The notes under the pieces were generated by a model, which worked only from the letters and a program-made list of their open reading frames with translations, was not told the origin of the DNA and ran no database searches. DNA of 64,000 nucleotides from Rhizobium sp. TH2 (GTDB lineage: Bacteria; Pseudomonadota; Alphaproteobacteria; Rhizobiales; Rhizobiaceae), in assembly GCF_024707525.1 (NCBI RefSeq), contig NZ_CP062231.1:496001-560000 (forward strand). Reading direction: 5' to 3'. Within the stretch, counting starts at the first letter, position 1. Every line of letters begins with the position of its first letter. Position numbers and translations under genes: made by a program. Below are positions 54,275-62,889 of the stretch, piece by piece.

Positions 54275-55786
54275 ATGGGAGAATATCTGCTCGGCCTCGA
54301 TGCCGGAAATACCGTCATCAAGGCCGTCATCTTCGACCTGACCGGTCGGGAACTGGCCTATGCCGCCCGCGAGGGCCATAGCCGGATGCCAAAAGCCGGC
54401 CATGTCGAGCGCGACCTGAACGAATTCTGGGCCAATGCGCAGCATGTCATCCGCACCTGCATCGACAGATCCGGCATAGCGGCGGACCGGATCGCGGCGA
54501 TCGGCTGCGCCGGCCATGGTAACGGGCTCTATGCGCTCGATGCGGACGGCGCCCCGCTGCTCGGCATACAGTCGCTCGATACCCGGGCTTCGCAACTCGC
54601 CGACGAACTGGCGGCGGCCGGCGCGGGCGACATCGTCTACCCCATCGCGCGGCAGCGGCCATGGCCGTCCCAAACGCCGACCCTGTTCGCCTGGCTCAAG
54701 CGCCACGACCCCGCGCTTTTCCAGCGGATCGGCACCGTACTGCTCTGCAAGGACTTCATCACCAACCGGCTGACCGGCGAACGGGTCAGCGATGTCTCGG
54801 ATATGATTGGCGCTGGACTTCTCGATGTTGCCCAACGACGTTATGACGTTCGCATCCTCGACGCCTATGATCTTGGCGAATGCATGCCTGTCATGCCACG
54901 GCTTGTCGAGAGCGACGAGATCGCCGGCCGGGTAACAGCAGAAGCCGCCGCATTGACTGGTCTCGCCGAGGGTACACCCGTGGTGGGCGGGTTGTTCGAT
55001 GTCATCGCTTCGGCCATCGGCTCCGGCGTGACGCGAACAGGCGCGGCCTCGATCATCGCCGGCACGTGGAGCATCAACCAGGTGATCGTCGACAGGCCGG
55101 AACTCGATGGGCCGGTCTTCATGTCATCGAGCTTCGACCGCACCCGCTACATGGCGATGGAAAACAGCGCGACCTCGGCCGCCAATCTCGAATGGATGGT
55201 GAACCAGTTCTTCGCCGATTGCCCTGAAGGGACCTCGCCCTTCGACCTCTGCTGCAATCTCGCCGCCTCGGTCGAGCCGGAGATCGCCGCACCCTTCTAC
55301 CATCCGTTCCTCTATGGTGCGCAGACCGACGGCAATGCGCGGGCCGGTTTTTACGGCGTGGCGGGCTGGCACACCAAGGCCCATCTCATGCGCGCGGTGC
55401 TGGAAGGCGTCGCCTTCGGCCACCGCTGGCACATCGAGCGGCTGAGAGGCGCCGGCGCCTCGTTCGACGAGGCGGTGCTTTCCGGCGGCGGCTCGCGCAG
55501 CAAGGTCTGGCCGCAGATTATCGCCGACGTCCTCGGCGTGCCGGTGTCGATCGCCCGCTCGCATGAGACGGGCGCGCTGGGCGCGGCAATCGCCGCCGGC
55601 ACCGGGGTCGGGCTGTTCTCGGATTTCACCGCCGGGGCGGCATCGATGGTCAAGCTCGAGCGGCATTATGCGCCAAACCCGACGCTCGCATTGCTCTGCG
55701 ATCAGCGCTACCAGATCTATTGCGACACCATGGTGGCCATGACGCCGATCTGGAAGCGCATGGCCTCGCTGGGCGCTGCGGCGTAG
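54275..55786 (+). CDS. FGGY-family carbohydrate kinase
   Basis: A 503-residue sugar kinase: YLLGLDAGNTVIKAVIFDL at the N-terminus (phosphate-1 loop), GLFDVIASAIGSG near 240, and VLSGGGSRSKVWPQIIADV near 407. Overall sequence recalls L-xylulose kinase-type and EryA-like kinases. It probably phosphorylates the imported polyol or ketose before oxidation and cleavage. Last gene of the operon, 30 bases after the aldolase gene. Confidence 0.93.
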   Translation: MGEYLLGLDAGNTVIKAVIFDLTGRELAYAAREGHSRMPKAGHVERDLNEFWANAQHVIRTCIDRSGIAADRIAAIGCAGHGNGLYALDADGAPLLGIQSLDTRASQLADELAAAGAGDIVYPIARQRPWPSQTPTLFAWLKRHDPALFQRIGTVLLCKDFITNRLTGERVSDVSDMIGAGLLDVAQRRYDVRILDAYDLGECMPVMPRLVESDEIAGRVTAEAAALTGLAEGTPVVGGLFDVIASAIGSGVTRTGAASIIAGTWSINQVIVDRPELDGPVFMSSSFDRTRYMAMENSATSAANLEWMVNQFFADCPEGTSPFDLCCNLAASVEPEIAAPFYHPFLYGAQTDGNARAGFYGVAGWHTKAHLMRAVLEGVAFGHRWHIERLRGAGASFDEAVLSGGGSRSKVWPQIIADVLGVPVSIARSHETGALGAAIAAGTGVGLFSDFTAGAASMVKLERHYAPNPTLALLCDQRYQIYCDTMVAMTPIWKRMASLGAAA

Positions 55787-55925
55787 GCGATGACCCCAAC
55801 GCGTTGCAGTCGCATGGAGCACCGGTAAAGTTGATGTGAATGCGTGATCTTTCCCGCTGAAGAATTAGGATTGTCCCGAAGGCTCGCGGTGGATAGTCTG
55901 TCAAGGTTTCCGGTAGGAGACACGT

Positions 55926-55953
55926 TTGACGGGACCGCTGTTCGTCTTGTAAA
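55926..55953 (+). promoter_or_regulatory. candidate promoter of the second ABC transporter operon
   Basis: TTGACG (55926-55931), 16 bases, TGTAAA (55948-55953). It lies 61 bases before the ATG at 56015. The rest of the 228-base gap holds nothing clear except a small GGCCG hairpin before the ribosome site. Confidence 0.4.
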
Positions 55954-56014
55954 TAGCACCCCAGTCGTTCCGCCACGAAGAACAGGCCGCAAACGGCCGA
56001 TAGGGGAAAAATCG

Positions 56015-57658
56015 ATGACGATCCATATTTTGAACCGGCAGTTCAAAGCCCTCGCCGCCACCGCTGCCGTCGCCATTCTTCTTGGCGCCGGCGCGCCCGC
56101 TTTTGCCGAAACCCCGGCTGATACACTGGTCGAAGCCTTTGCGATCGACGATATCATCAGCATGGATCCCGGCGAGGCCTTCGAATTTTCGACCGCCGAG
56201 ATGACCGGCAATTCCTACAGCATGCTGGTCCGCCTCGAAATGAGCGACACGTCCAAGGTCACGGGTGATCTGGCCGAGAGCTGGACGGTGTCCGATGACG
56301 GCCTGACCTATACGTTCAAGCTCAAGCCCGGCCTGAAATTCGCCTCCGGCAATCCGATCACGGCCGAGGATGTCGCATGGTCGTTCGAGCGGGTAGTCAA
56401 GCTCGACAAGAGCCCGGCCTTCATCATCAGCCAGTTCGGTCTCAACGGCGACAACGTCACCGAAAAGGCGAAGGCCGTCGATGCGACCACATTCGTATTT
56501 ACCGTCGACAAGGCCTATTCGCCGAGCTTCGTGCTGAACTGCCTGACGGCCACCGTTGGCGCGATCGTCGACAAAAAGCTGGTGCTGGAGCATGTCGCCG
56601 CCGTCACCCCCTCCGAGGAATACAAATACGACAACGATTTCGGCAATGGCTGGCTGAAGACCGGTTACGCCGGTTCCGGCCCGTTCAAGATGCGCGAATG
56701 GCGCGCCAACGAAGCCGTCGTCCTTGAGCGCAACGACAACTATTACGGCGAAAAGGCCAAGCTGGCCCGCGTCATCTATCGCCACATGAAGGAAAGCTCC
56801 GGCCAGCGGCTGGCGCTCGAGGCTGGTGACATCGACGTCGCGCGCAATCTCGAGCCCAACGATCTCGACGCGATCAAGAAAAACGCCGAACTGTCCACCA
56901 CCAGCGCGCCGAAGGGCACGGTCTATTATATCAGCCTCAATCAGAAGAACCCGAATCTTGCCAAGCCCGAGGTGCGGGAAGCGTTCAAATACCTCGTCGA
57001 TTACGACGCGATCGGTTCCACGCTGATCAAGGGTATCGGCGAGATCCACCAGACTTTCCTGCCCAAGGGCGTGCTGGGCGAACTTGATGAGAACCCGTAC
57101 AAACTCGATGTCGCCAAGGCCAAGGAACTTCTCGCGAAGGCTGGCCTCGCCGATGGCTTCGCGGTCACAATGGATGTGCGCAACACGCAGCCCGTGACGG
57201 GCATCGCCGAATCCTTCCAGCAGAGCCTCGCGCAGGCCGGCGTCAAGATGGAAATCATCCCCGGCGACGGCAAGCAGACGCTCACCAAGTATCGCGCCCG
57301 CAATCACGATATGTATATTGGTCAGTGGGGCATGGATTATTTCGATCCGAATTCCAATGCCGAGACCTTCACCGCAAATCCCGACAATTCCGATGAAGGC
57401 AAGAACAAGACGCTGGCCTGGCGCAACGCCTGGGATGTTCCGGATCTGACCAAGAAGACCGCCGCTGCACTGCTCGAAAAGGATTCCGCCAAGCGCGCTG
57501 CAACTTACCAGGAACTGCAAAAAGCCGTTCTGGAGACAAGCCCCTTCGTCATCATTTTCCAGCAGACCGAGGTCGCGGGCCTCAGCCGCAAGCTGACCGG
57601 CTTCAAGCTCGGTCCGAGCTTCGACACCAACTTCGTCTACAACGTTTCGAAGAACTGA
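56015..57658 (+). CDS. ABC transporter substrate-binding protein, family 5 (oligopeptide/nickel type)
   Basis: A 547-residue SBP_bac_5 protein: signal peptide (ALAATAAVAILLGAGAPAFA, cleaved near residue 31), then the family start SMDPGEAFEFSTAEM, LKPGLKFASGNPITAEDVAWSFERV near 110 and the late QKAVLETSPFVIIFQQTEV. These proteins carry peptides, opines, nickel or sugars; the cargo is unknown. The ATG at 56015 follows AGGGGA. First gene of a five-gene importer operon. Confidence 0.93.
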   Translation: MTIHILNRQFKALAATAAVAILLGAGAPAFAETPADTLVEAFAIDDIISMDPGEAFEFSTAEMTGNSYSMLVRLEMSDTSKVTGDLAESWTVSDDGLTYTFKLKPGLKFASGNPITAEDVAWSFERVVKLDKSPAFIISQFGLNGDNVTEKAKAVDATTFVFTVDKAYSPSFVLNCLTATVGAIVDKKLVLEHVAAVTPSEEYKYDNDFGNGWLKTGYAGSGPFKMREWRANEAVVLERNDNYYGEKAKLARVIYRHMKESSGQRLALEAGDIDVARNLEPNDLDAIKKNAELSTTSAPKGTVYYISLNQKNPNLAKPEVREAFKYLVDYDAIGSTLIKGIGEIHQTFLPKGVLGELDENPYKLDVAKAKELLAKAGLADGFAVTMDVRNTQPVTGIAESFQQSLAQAGVKMEIIPGDGKQTLTKYRARNHDMYIGQWGMDYFDPNSNAETFTANPDNSDEGKNKTLAWRNAWDVPDLTKKTAAALLEKDSAKRAATYQELQKAVLETSPFVIIFQQTEVAGLSRKLTGFKLGPSFDTNFVYNVSKN

Positions 57659-57673
57659 CCGGGAGGCGGCCGG

Positions 57674-58741
57674 TTGACCATCATCGACGCATCAGTACCG
57701 GCCCGGCGCGTAAAGCCCCGGACCGGCGGTATATTTCTGGCGATATTGCGCTTTCTGGTCATTGTTCTGACCACCTATCTCGGCCTGCTCGCGGTGACTT
57801 TCTTCATCGGGCGGGTCATTCCCATCGATCCCGTTCTGGCCGTGCTCGGCGACCGGGCGCCGGCAAGCGTGGTGGAACGGACGCGTGAGCAGATGGGCCT
57901 CAACCTGCCGCTCTATCAGCAGTTCTTCCTCTATGTGAAGGCGGCGGTGACCGGCGATTTCGGCGTATCGGTGCTGACCACCAATCCCGTGATGACCGAT
58001 ATCCGCCGCGTCTTCCCCGCCACGATAGAGCTCGCAACCCTCGGAACATTGATCGGCGCCTTGATCGGCGTCCCCTTCGGCGTGCTGGCAGCGGTCAAGC
58101 GCGGCTCGTTCATCGACCAGCTCGTGCGCGCCATAGGACTTGTCGGCTATTCCGTGCCGATATTCTGGCTGGCACTGCTGTCCCTCGTGCTGTTCTATGC
58201 CAAGCTCAAATGGGTGGCGTTTCCCGGCCGCATCGACATCGTCTACGAATACACCTTCACCCCGATCACCGGCTTCTTCCTTTTCGACGCGATGATTCAG
58301 GGCCAGTGGGATGTGTTCTGGGATGTGTCCCGCCACATCGTCCTGCCCGCCTGCCTGCTCGGATATTTCTCGCTCGCTTATATCAGCCGCATGACCCGCA
58401 ATTTCATGCTCAACGAACTCGGGCAGGAATATATCGTCGCCGCCCGCGCTCGGGGGCTTTCCGAGACCCGGATCATCTGGGGCCATGCGCTGAGAAATGC
58501 CGCCGTGCCGCTGATCACGGTCATCGCCTTGTCCTATGCCGGCCTGCTCGAAGGCTCGGTGCTGACGGAAACAGTCTTCGCCTGGCCGGGGCTCGGGCTC
58601 TACATCACCAATTCGCTGCAGAATGCCGACATGAATGCCGTGCTCGGAGGCACGATCGTCATCGGCTCGGTCTTCATTGGCATCAACCTCGCGTCGGACC
58701 TTCTTTACCGCACGCTCGATCCGCGGACGCGCGCAAGATGA
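57674..58741 (+). CDS. ABC transporter permease (DppB type)
   Basis: A 355-residue permease with six membrane segments and a long periplasmic loop. Landmarks: FFIGRVIPIDPVLAVLGD near 51, LNLPLYQQFFLYV near 77 and the cytoplasmic EAA-type loop ARARGLSETRIIWGHALRNA near 258. It starts at TTG 57674 after GGGAGG and overlaps the next permease gene by four bases. Confidence 0.92.
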   Translation: MTIIDASVPARRVKPRTGGIFLAILRFLVIVLTTYLGLLAVTFFIGRVIPIDPVLAVLGDRAPASVVERTREQMGLNLPLYQQFFLYVKAAVTGDFGVSVLTTNPVMTDIRRVFPATIELATLGTLIGALIGVPFGVLAAVKRGSFIDQLVRAIGLVGYSVPIFWLALLSLVLFYAKLKWVAFPGRIDIVYEYTFTPITGFFLFDAMIQGQWDVFWDVSRHIVLPACLLGYFSLAYISRMTRNFMLNELGQEYIVAARARGLSETRIIWGHALRNAAVPLITVIALSYAGLLEGSVLTETVFAWPGLGLYITNSLQNADMNAVLGGTIVIGSVFIGINLASDLLYRTLDPRTRAR

Positions 58742-59667
58742 CAGAACTGACCTCGAGCCGCATTTCACGCCGCGAATGGCTGATGTCCGAGCGGCCACAA
58801 TCGCGCATGCAGGCCCGTCTCGGCCGAGCCTATATGACCTGGGCGCGTTTCCGCGCCAACCGGATGGCAGTGCTGGGGCTGGCGATCATCGCAGCGCTGA
58901 TCATGATCGCCGTCTTCGCGAGCGTGCTGGCGCCGCATAATCCGCTTGCCGGCGATCTTGCCGGCTCCCGCCTGCTTCCTCCGGGAAGCAACGGCTTCCT
59001 GCTTGGCACCGACGATCAGGGCCGCGATATCCTGTCGCGCCTTCTCTACGGCACCAGGCTGACGCTGCTGGTCGTCGCGCTGGTGGCTGTCATTGCTGCC
59101 CCCCTCGGACTGGTCGTCGGTACAGTGTCCGGTTATGCCGGCGGCTGGATCGATGCCGTGCTGATGCGGATCACCGACATCTTCCTGTCGTTCCCGAAGC
59201 TGGTCCTGGCGCTAGCCTTCGTTGCGGCCGTCGGGCCGGGCATCCAGAACGCCGTCATTGCCATCGCGCTCACCTCCTGGCCGCCCTACGCCCGTATCGC
59301 GCGCGCCGAGACGCTGGCCTTGCGCAACTCCGAATACATCGATGCCGTAAGGCTGATGGGCGCCTCGCCGTTCCGCATCGTTTTCAGGCATGTCATGCCG
59401 ATGTGCCTCTCCTCCGTCATCGTCCGCGTGACGCTCGACATGGCGGGCATTATCCTGACCGCCGCCGGCCTCGGCTTTCTCGGCCTCGGCGCGCAGCCGC
59501 CGCTTCCTGAATGGGGTGCGATGATCGCATCCGGCCGCCGCTTCATCCTCGACCAATGGTGGGTCGCCACCATGCCCGGCGTCGCCATCCTGATTGTCAG
59601 CCTCGGCTTCAACTTTCTTGGCGATGGCCTGCGCGATGCGCTCGACCCCCGGGAGAGCGGCCAATGA
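58738..59667 (+). CDS. ABC transporter permease (DppC type)
   Basis: A 309-residue permease with six membrane segments: FRANRMAVLGLAIIAALIM near 39, LLGTDDQGRDILSRLLYGTR near 88 and the EAA loop DAVRLMGASPFRIVFRHVMPM near 207. It pairs with the DppB-type protein. The ATG overlaps the previous gene by four bases and the stop overlaps the next gene by four. Confidence 0.92.
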   Translation: MTELTSSRISRREWLMSERPQSRMQARLGRAYMTWARFRANRMAVLGLAIIAALIMIAVFASVLAPHNPLAGDLAGSRLLPPGSNGFLLGTDDQGRDILSRLLYGTRLTLLVVALVAVIAAPLGLVVGTVSGYAGGWIDAVLMRITDIFLSFPKLVLALAFVAAVGPGIQNAVIAIALTSWPPYARIARAETLALRNSEYIDAVRLMGASPFRIVFRHVMPMCLSSVIVRVTLDMAGIILTAAGLGFLGLGAQPPLPEWGAMIASGRRFILDQWWVATMPGVAILIVSLGFNFLGDGLRDALDPRESGQ

Positions 59668-60497
59668 GCAGCCTGCTGACCGTCAAGGACCTACAGGTCA
59701 GCTTTCCCACCCGCACCGGACGTGTGGAGGCGGTGCGCGGCATATCCTTCGAACTCGGCCGTGAGAGGCTCGGTATCGTCGGCGAAAGCGGCTCGGGCAA
59801 ATCGCAGACCGGCCGTGCCATCATCGGCCTGAACCCGCCGCACGCGGAGGTCTCGGCAAAGGAGCTGACCTTCGATGGCATGGATTTCCTGTCGGCGACG
59901 CCGAAGCTGCTGCGCGAACTGCGTGGCGAAGGTATTGCGATGATCCTGCAGGATCCGAAATATTCGCTCAATCCGGTCATGACCATCGGCAGCCAGATCG
60001 TCGAGACGCTCCGGTCACGCCGCAGCATGAGCAAAACAGAGGCGCGCGACAAAGCGCTCGCCATGCTCGAAGCCGTGCAGATCGACAATCCGAACCGCGT
60101 CTTCGATCTCTATGCGCATCAGGTTTCGGGCGGCATGGGCCAGCGCGCGATGATCGCCATGATGCTGATATCCGAACCGGAATTGCTGATTGCCGACGAG
60201 CCTACATCGGCGCTCGATGTGACGGTGCAGCTCGAAATCCTGCGCATCCTCGACAAGCTCGTCAGCGAGCGTGGCATGGGCCTGATCTTCATCTCGCACG
60301 ATCTGCGCCTGGTCTCATCGTTCTGCGATCGCGTCATCGTCATGTACGCCGGCAAAATCGTCGAGGAATTGAAGGCATCGGAACTGCCGAACGCCAAGCA
60401 TCCATATACAAAAGGATTGCTCAATTGCATGCCATCGATCGGTACCAGCCGGCACCCGCTGCCCGTGCTGGAGCGAAAAGCCGAGTGGGCACTATGA
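59664..60497 (+). CDS. ABC transporter ATP-binding protein (DppD type)
   Basis: A 277-residue ATPase: Walker A GESGSGKSQT (about 40), Q-loop MILQDPKYSLNPVMTIG (about 93), signature QVSGGMGQRAMIAMML (about 153) and Walker B LLIADEPTSALDVT (about 175). The end ERKAEWAL is short compared with the full oligopeptide domain. It overlaps neighbours by four bases on each side. Confidence 0.92.
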   Translation: MSSLLTVKDLQVSFPTRTGRVEAVRGISFELGRERLGIVGESGSGKSQTGRAIIGLNPPHAEVSAKELTFDGMDFLSATPKLLRELRGEGIAMILQDPKYSLNPVMTIGSQIVETLRSRRSMSKTEARDKALAMLEAVQIDNPNRVFDLYAHQVSGGMGQRAMIAMMLISEPELLIADEPTSALDVTVQLEILRILDKLVSERGMGLIFISHDLRLVSSFCDRVIVMYAGKIVEELKASELPNAKHPYTKGLLNCMPSIGTSRHPLPVLERKAEWAL

Positions 60498-61255
60498 CCG
60501 AGGTCATCTCCATCGACGGCCTGTCGGTCGATTATCATGGCTACCTGGCGCTCGACCGGGTGGGCCTCTCGGTGAGCGAGGGCGAGTCCTTCGGACTGGT
60601 CGGTGAATCCGGCTCCGGCAAATCGACGCTGCTGCGCGCGATTGCGGGCTTGGCACCCGTGAGCGGGGGCGCAATCGCCGTCGAGGGCGCGACGCTCGCC
60701 GCCAACCGCCGCAGCCGCGCCTTCTACCGGCGCGTACAGATGGTGTTCCAGGATCCCTACGGGTCGCTTCATCCGCGCCAGACGGTCGACCGCCAACTGC
60801 TGGAGCCACTCGTCATCCACGGCATCGGCGATGAGGAACGGCGCATCCAGACCGCGCTGGATGAGGTCGGGCTTAGCTCGGGTTTCCGCTTCCGTTATCC
60901 GCATCAGCTTTCGGGCGGGCAGAGGCAGCGCGTCGCGATCGCCCGCGCCCTGATCGTCGAGCCGTCGATCCTGCTGCTGGATGAACCGACATCGGCGCTG
61001 GATGCGTCGGTGCAGGCCGAAGTGCTCAATCTGCTCGAACAGATCCGCCACGACCGCGGGCTGACCTTCCTCATGGTCAGCCACGATCTCGGTGTCGTCA
61101 CCCACATGTGCGATCGCCTGGCGGTCATGCAGACCGGCCGGGTCGTCGAGCGGCTATCCACCACCGATCTCGTGGCCGGCAGAATCTCCGAGAGCTATAC
61201 GAGCAAACTGATGCTGGCGAGCAAAGGTTTTACGCGCGATCAACCTGGCGTTTAG
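60494..61255 (+). CDS. ABC transporter ATP-binding protein (DppF type)
   Basis: A 253-residue ATPase: Walker A GESGSGKST (about 39), Q-loop MVFQDPYGSLHPRQTV (about 82), signature HQLSGGQRQRVAIARAL (about 136) and Walker B ILLLDEPTSALDAS (about 158). It lacks most of the C-terminal oligopeptide-transport extension. Last gene of the second ABC operon. Confidence 0.92.
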   Translation: MTEVISIDGLSVDYHGYLALDRVGLSVSEGESFGLVGESGSGKSTLLRAIAGLAPVSGGAIAVEGATLAANRRSRAFYRRVQMVFQDPYGSLHPRQTVDRQLLEPLVIHGIGDEERRIQTALDEVGLSSGFRFRYPHQLSGGQRQRVAIARALIVEPSILLLDEPTSALDASVQAEVLNLLEQIRHDRGLTFLMVSHDLGVVTHMCDRLAVMQTGRVVERLSTTDLVAGRISESYTSKLMLASKGFTRDQPGV

Positions 61256-61358
61256 TGCGGATGCCATACCATTCAGCCGGATGCTCGATTGAAGGGGCGG
61301 ACGCTAAATCGTACGATGCCTGACATGTGCCGAAGAGGGTGCAAGTGGAAAATCATCG

Positions 61359-61565
61359 ATGGTCGATCGCGTAGAATTCCGGATTTTCCCGGATGACAAT
61401 CAATGGAAGATGAACCGGGATAACGAGTTCGTAGCCGTGTTTTCGAGCCGCGAACTGGCGATCGAAGCCGCTGAAGGCTACCGTAGCGAGATTGCGCAGA
61501 ATGGCGGTGTAACCAGCATCATCGTTCTCAAGCCGGATGGCAGCGAGCACTCAATCCAGCCGTAG
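61359..61565 (+). CDS. DUF2188-like small protein
   Basis: A 68-residue protein, VEFRIFPDDNQWKMNRDNEFVAVF, followed by a helix and SIIVLKPDGSEHSIQP. The single-domain pattern (beta strand, W-x-V, helix, IVH-like strand with DG) resembles DUF2188. Function unknown. Its last 15 bases overlap the convergent DUF6894 gene. The 103-base gap upstream holds no feature I can name. Confidence 0.65.
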   Translation: MVDRVEFRIFPDDNQWKMNRDNEFVAVFSSRELAIEAAEGYRSEIAQNGGVTSIIVLKPDGSEHSIQP

Positions 61566-61787
61566 CACCGATCGGAACGGCAGGGTCAGTACGCTTTCGC
61601 CATTGTCGTTCACGACCTCGAACTGCCTGGCTTCCAGAGGTTCCCCATACTTGACCCGTTCCGCCAGCAAGTCGCGCGCCGCCTGCCTGGCTTCCTCGGC
61701 AGCAGCTGCCTTGCCAGGCATTTCGACACCTTCCTGATCGGTGATCAAGGTGTCACCGTTGCGAACATTAAAATAAAACCGCGGCAT
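61551..61787 (-). CDS. DUF6894 family small protein
   Basis: A 78-residue protein from the ATG at 61787: MPRFYFNVRNGD, then DQEGVEMPGKAAAAEEARQAARDLL, the typical DUF6894 pattern common in Rhizobiales. No function is known. The longer open frame up to 61907 is ignored because its N-terminus is not family-like. It converges on and overlaps the DUF2188-like gene by 15 bases. The 274 bases upstream (61788-62061) hold no convincing gene. Confidence 0.85.
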   Translation of the reverse strand: MPRFYFNVRNGDTLITDQEGVEMPGKAAAAEEARQAARDLLAERVKYGEPLEARQFEVVNDNGESVLTLPFRSVLRLD

Positions 61788-62053
61788 CCCAGTGCTCCCT
61801 TTCGAAGGGACAATGCAGATGGGCGTGTTTTGTTGCGCCCAGCGATCCTGTCCTCGCTCCAAAGGGTGTTCGCCGCCGGGCCACCGCGGCAATGTCTCGA
61901 CGGGCATCGGTGTATTCTCGGGCGTTGAGTGCCGGCGCGAGACTGCCTCCCTGGTCCGCGTCGAATGCGGCTTTGACCATCATTTTTCCGAGCGGTTGGG
62001 ACGTCGGGTCTCTACGCACATAGCGGCCCGGCAAGGCGTAGACACTTCATCTG

Positions 62054-62071
62054 CGACAGCTTTAGCTGTCG
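62054..62071. repeat. perfect short hairpin at the end of the small unknown gene
   Basis: CGACAGCT (62054-62061) and AGCTGTCG (62064-62071) are perfect inverted repeats separated by TT. It covers the stop codon of the gene at 62062-62331. No T run follows on either strand, so it is not a typical terminator. Confidence 0.4.
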
Positions 62072-62331
62072 ATCGACCGCGCGGGAACGCCCCGGATCTC
62101 GTTGGAATTGGCGGGATGAATATCATGAGACACATGCTCCGCAAGATAAAGGCAATAGTCATCGAGCGCATCGGCGAGCGCAAGTGCCGCCTCCGTCTCA
62201 CGCCAGCCGGCGCGGATCATCTGGAGCACGATCTGCCGTGCAACTGCCGCCGCTTCCCTGCGGCTCTCCAGCGAGCGCCTTCGGTCGCTTGGGCCGGTTG
62301 TTGGTCCTCGAACCTCAATTGTGTCCAGCAT
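62062..62331 (-). CDS. hypothetical small helical protein
   Basis: An 89-residue protein whose middle part is strongly helical (AAAVARQIVLQMIRAGWRET, then LALADALDDYCLYLAEH), a pattern I associate with small rhizobial unknowns. The ATG at 62331 is followed by MLDTIEVRGPTTG. Upstream is a set of ACCCCTT half-sites and a palindrome, which supports a real, regulated gene. A 194-residue open frame on the other strand is judged a shadow. Confidence 0.6.
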   Translation of the reverse strand: MLDTIEVRGPTTGPSDRRRSLESRREAAAVARQIVLQMIRAGWRETEAALALADALDDYCLYLAEHVSHDIHPANSNEIRGVPARSIDS

Positions 62332-62334
62332 GAT

Positions 62335-62390
62335 AGACCCCTTGAGTGTGTGGTGTGCAGATACAATACCCCTTAATTTTAAGGGGTCTA
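62335..62390. promoter_or_regulatory. ACCCCTT half-sites and palindrome upstream of the small unknown gene
   Basis: ACCCCTTAA and TTAAGGGGT form a perfect 20-base palindrome (62368-62387) around TT. A further half-site (TAGACCCCTT) at 62334-62343, inverted relative to AAGGGGTCTA at 62381-62390, lies four bases upstream of the ATG at 62331. Three half-sites with regular form suggest an operator for an unidentified regulator. Confidence 0.5.
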
Positions 62391-62639
62391 CTCCAATATA
62401 TTATGATTGAAAGATGTAAGTGACCGAGCCGGCAAGCCATTTTGGGGAATGACAGGGGTACGATGCCGTCCGGTCAATTCAGATATGCGCTGATTTGATC
62501 GGCTGATCAATACGCAAAATTAGCAGGTTCGCAGATAGGTTGGTCGCCAGAATATGAAGCCAGCCGCCATTGTTGGTATCGGGCGAAGCTCCGATAAAGC
62601 TACCAACAAGAACACCCGATGCAGCAGAGCGGCAAAAAG

Positions 62640-62667
62640 CAAAAAGCCCGGAAAACCGGGCTTTTGG
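62640..62667. terminator. rho-independent terminator hairpin left of the att-like site
   Basis: AAAAGCCCGG, loop AAAA-type, CCGGGCTTTT form a symmetrical hairpin flanked by A and T runs, so it can act in both directions. On the minus strand it lies about 45 bases downstream of the tRNA-3'-end-like sequence, where the native terminator of a tRNA gene would be expected. Confidence 0.8.
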
Positions 62668-62709
62668 GAGTATTTTTTCGGACCATCACGGACGGTCTGA
62701 AAAAGGGAA

Positions 62710-62726
62710 TGGTGCCAGAAGAGGAC
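62710..62726 (-). other. candidate att site: tRNA 3'-end-like sequence
   Basis: On the minus strand the 17 bases read GTCCTCTTCTGGCACCA, which looks like a T-stem/acceptor end with an encoded CCA; tRNA-Leu genes starting GCCAGA have ends of this kind. The remaining tRNA body is absent. Fragment plus downstream terminator plus an integrase gene at 63303 fit the boundary of an element integrated in a tRNA gene. No second copy is in the window. Confidence 0.45.
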
Positions 62727-62889
62727 CATGGAAAAGACGCTAAATCGTTGTTCATAAAGTGAAATTTATGATGTGATTTTGTCGCATACCAACAAAAATA
62801 CCAACATTTCCAAATTCGTCTTGGATTCTGCGGTTAGCTGAAACGCTTCTACGTGCTCCAAATCAGCAATGCGGTTATTAACAGAAATA

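Noticed and set aside
61792..62376. 194-residue open frame, rich in Cys and Arg
   Set aside because: Overlaps the better-supported small gene at 62062-62331 and the region upstream of the DUF6894 gene; low-quality composition.
62520..62729. 69-residue minus-strand frame across the terminator
   Set aside because: It runs through a terminator hairpin and the tRNA-like end, so it is unlikely to be a gene.
62700..62730. Complete tRNA gene at the att-like site
   Set aside because: Only the last 17 bases look like a tRNA; no D, anticodon or T arm can be folded from the sequence to the right.
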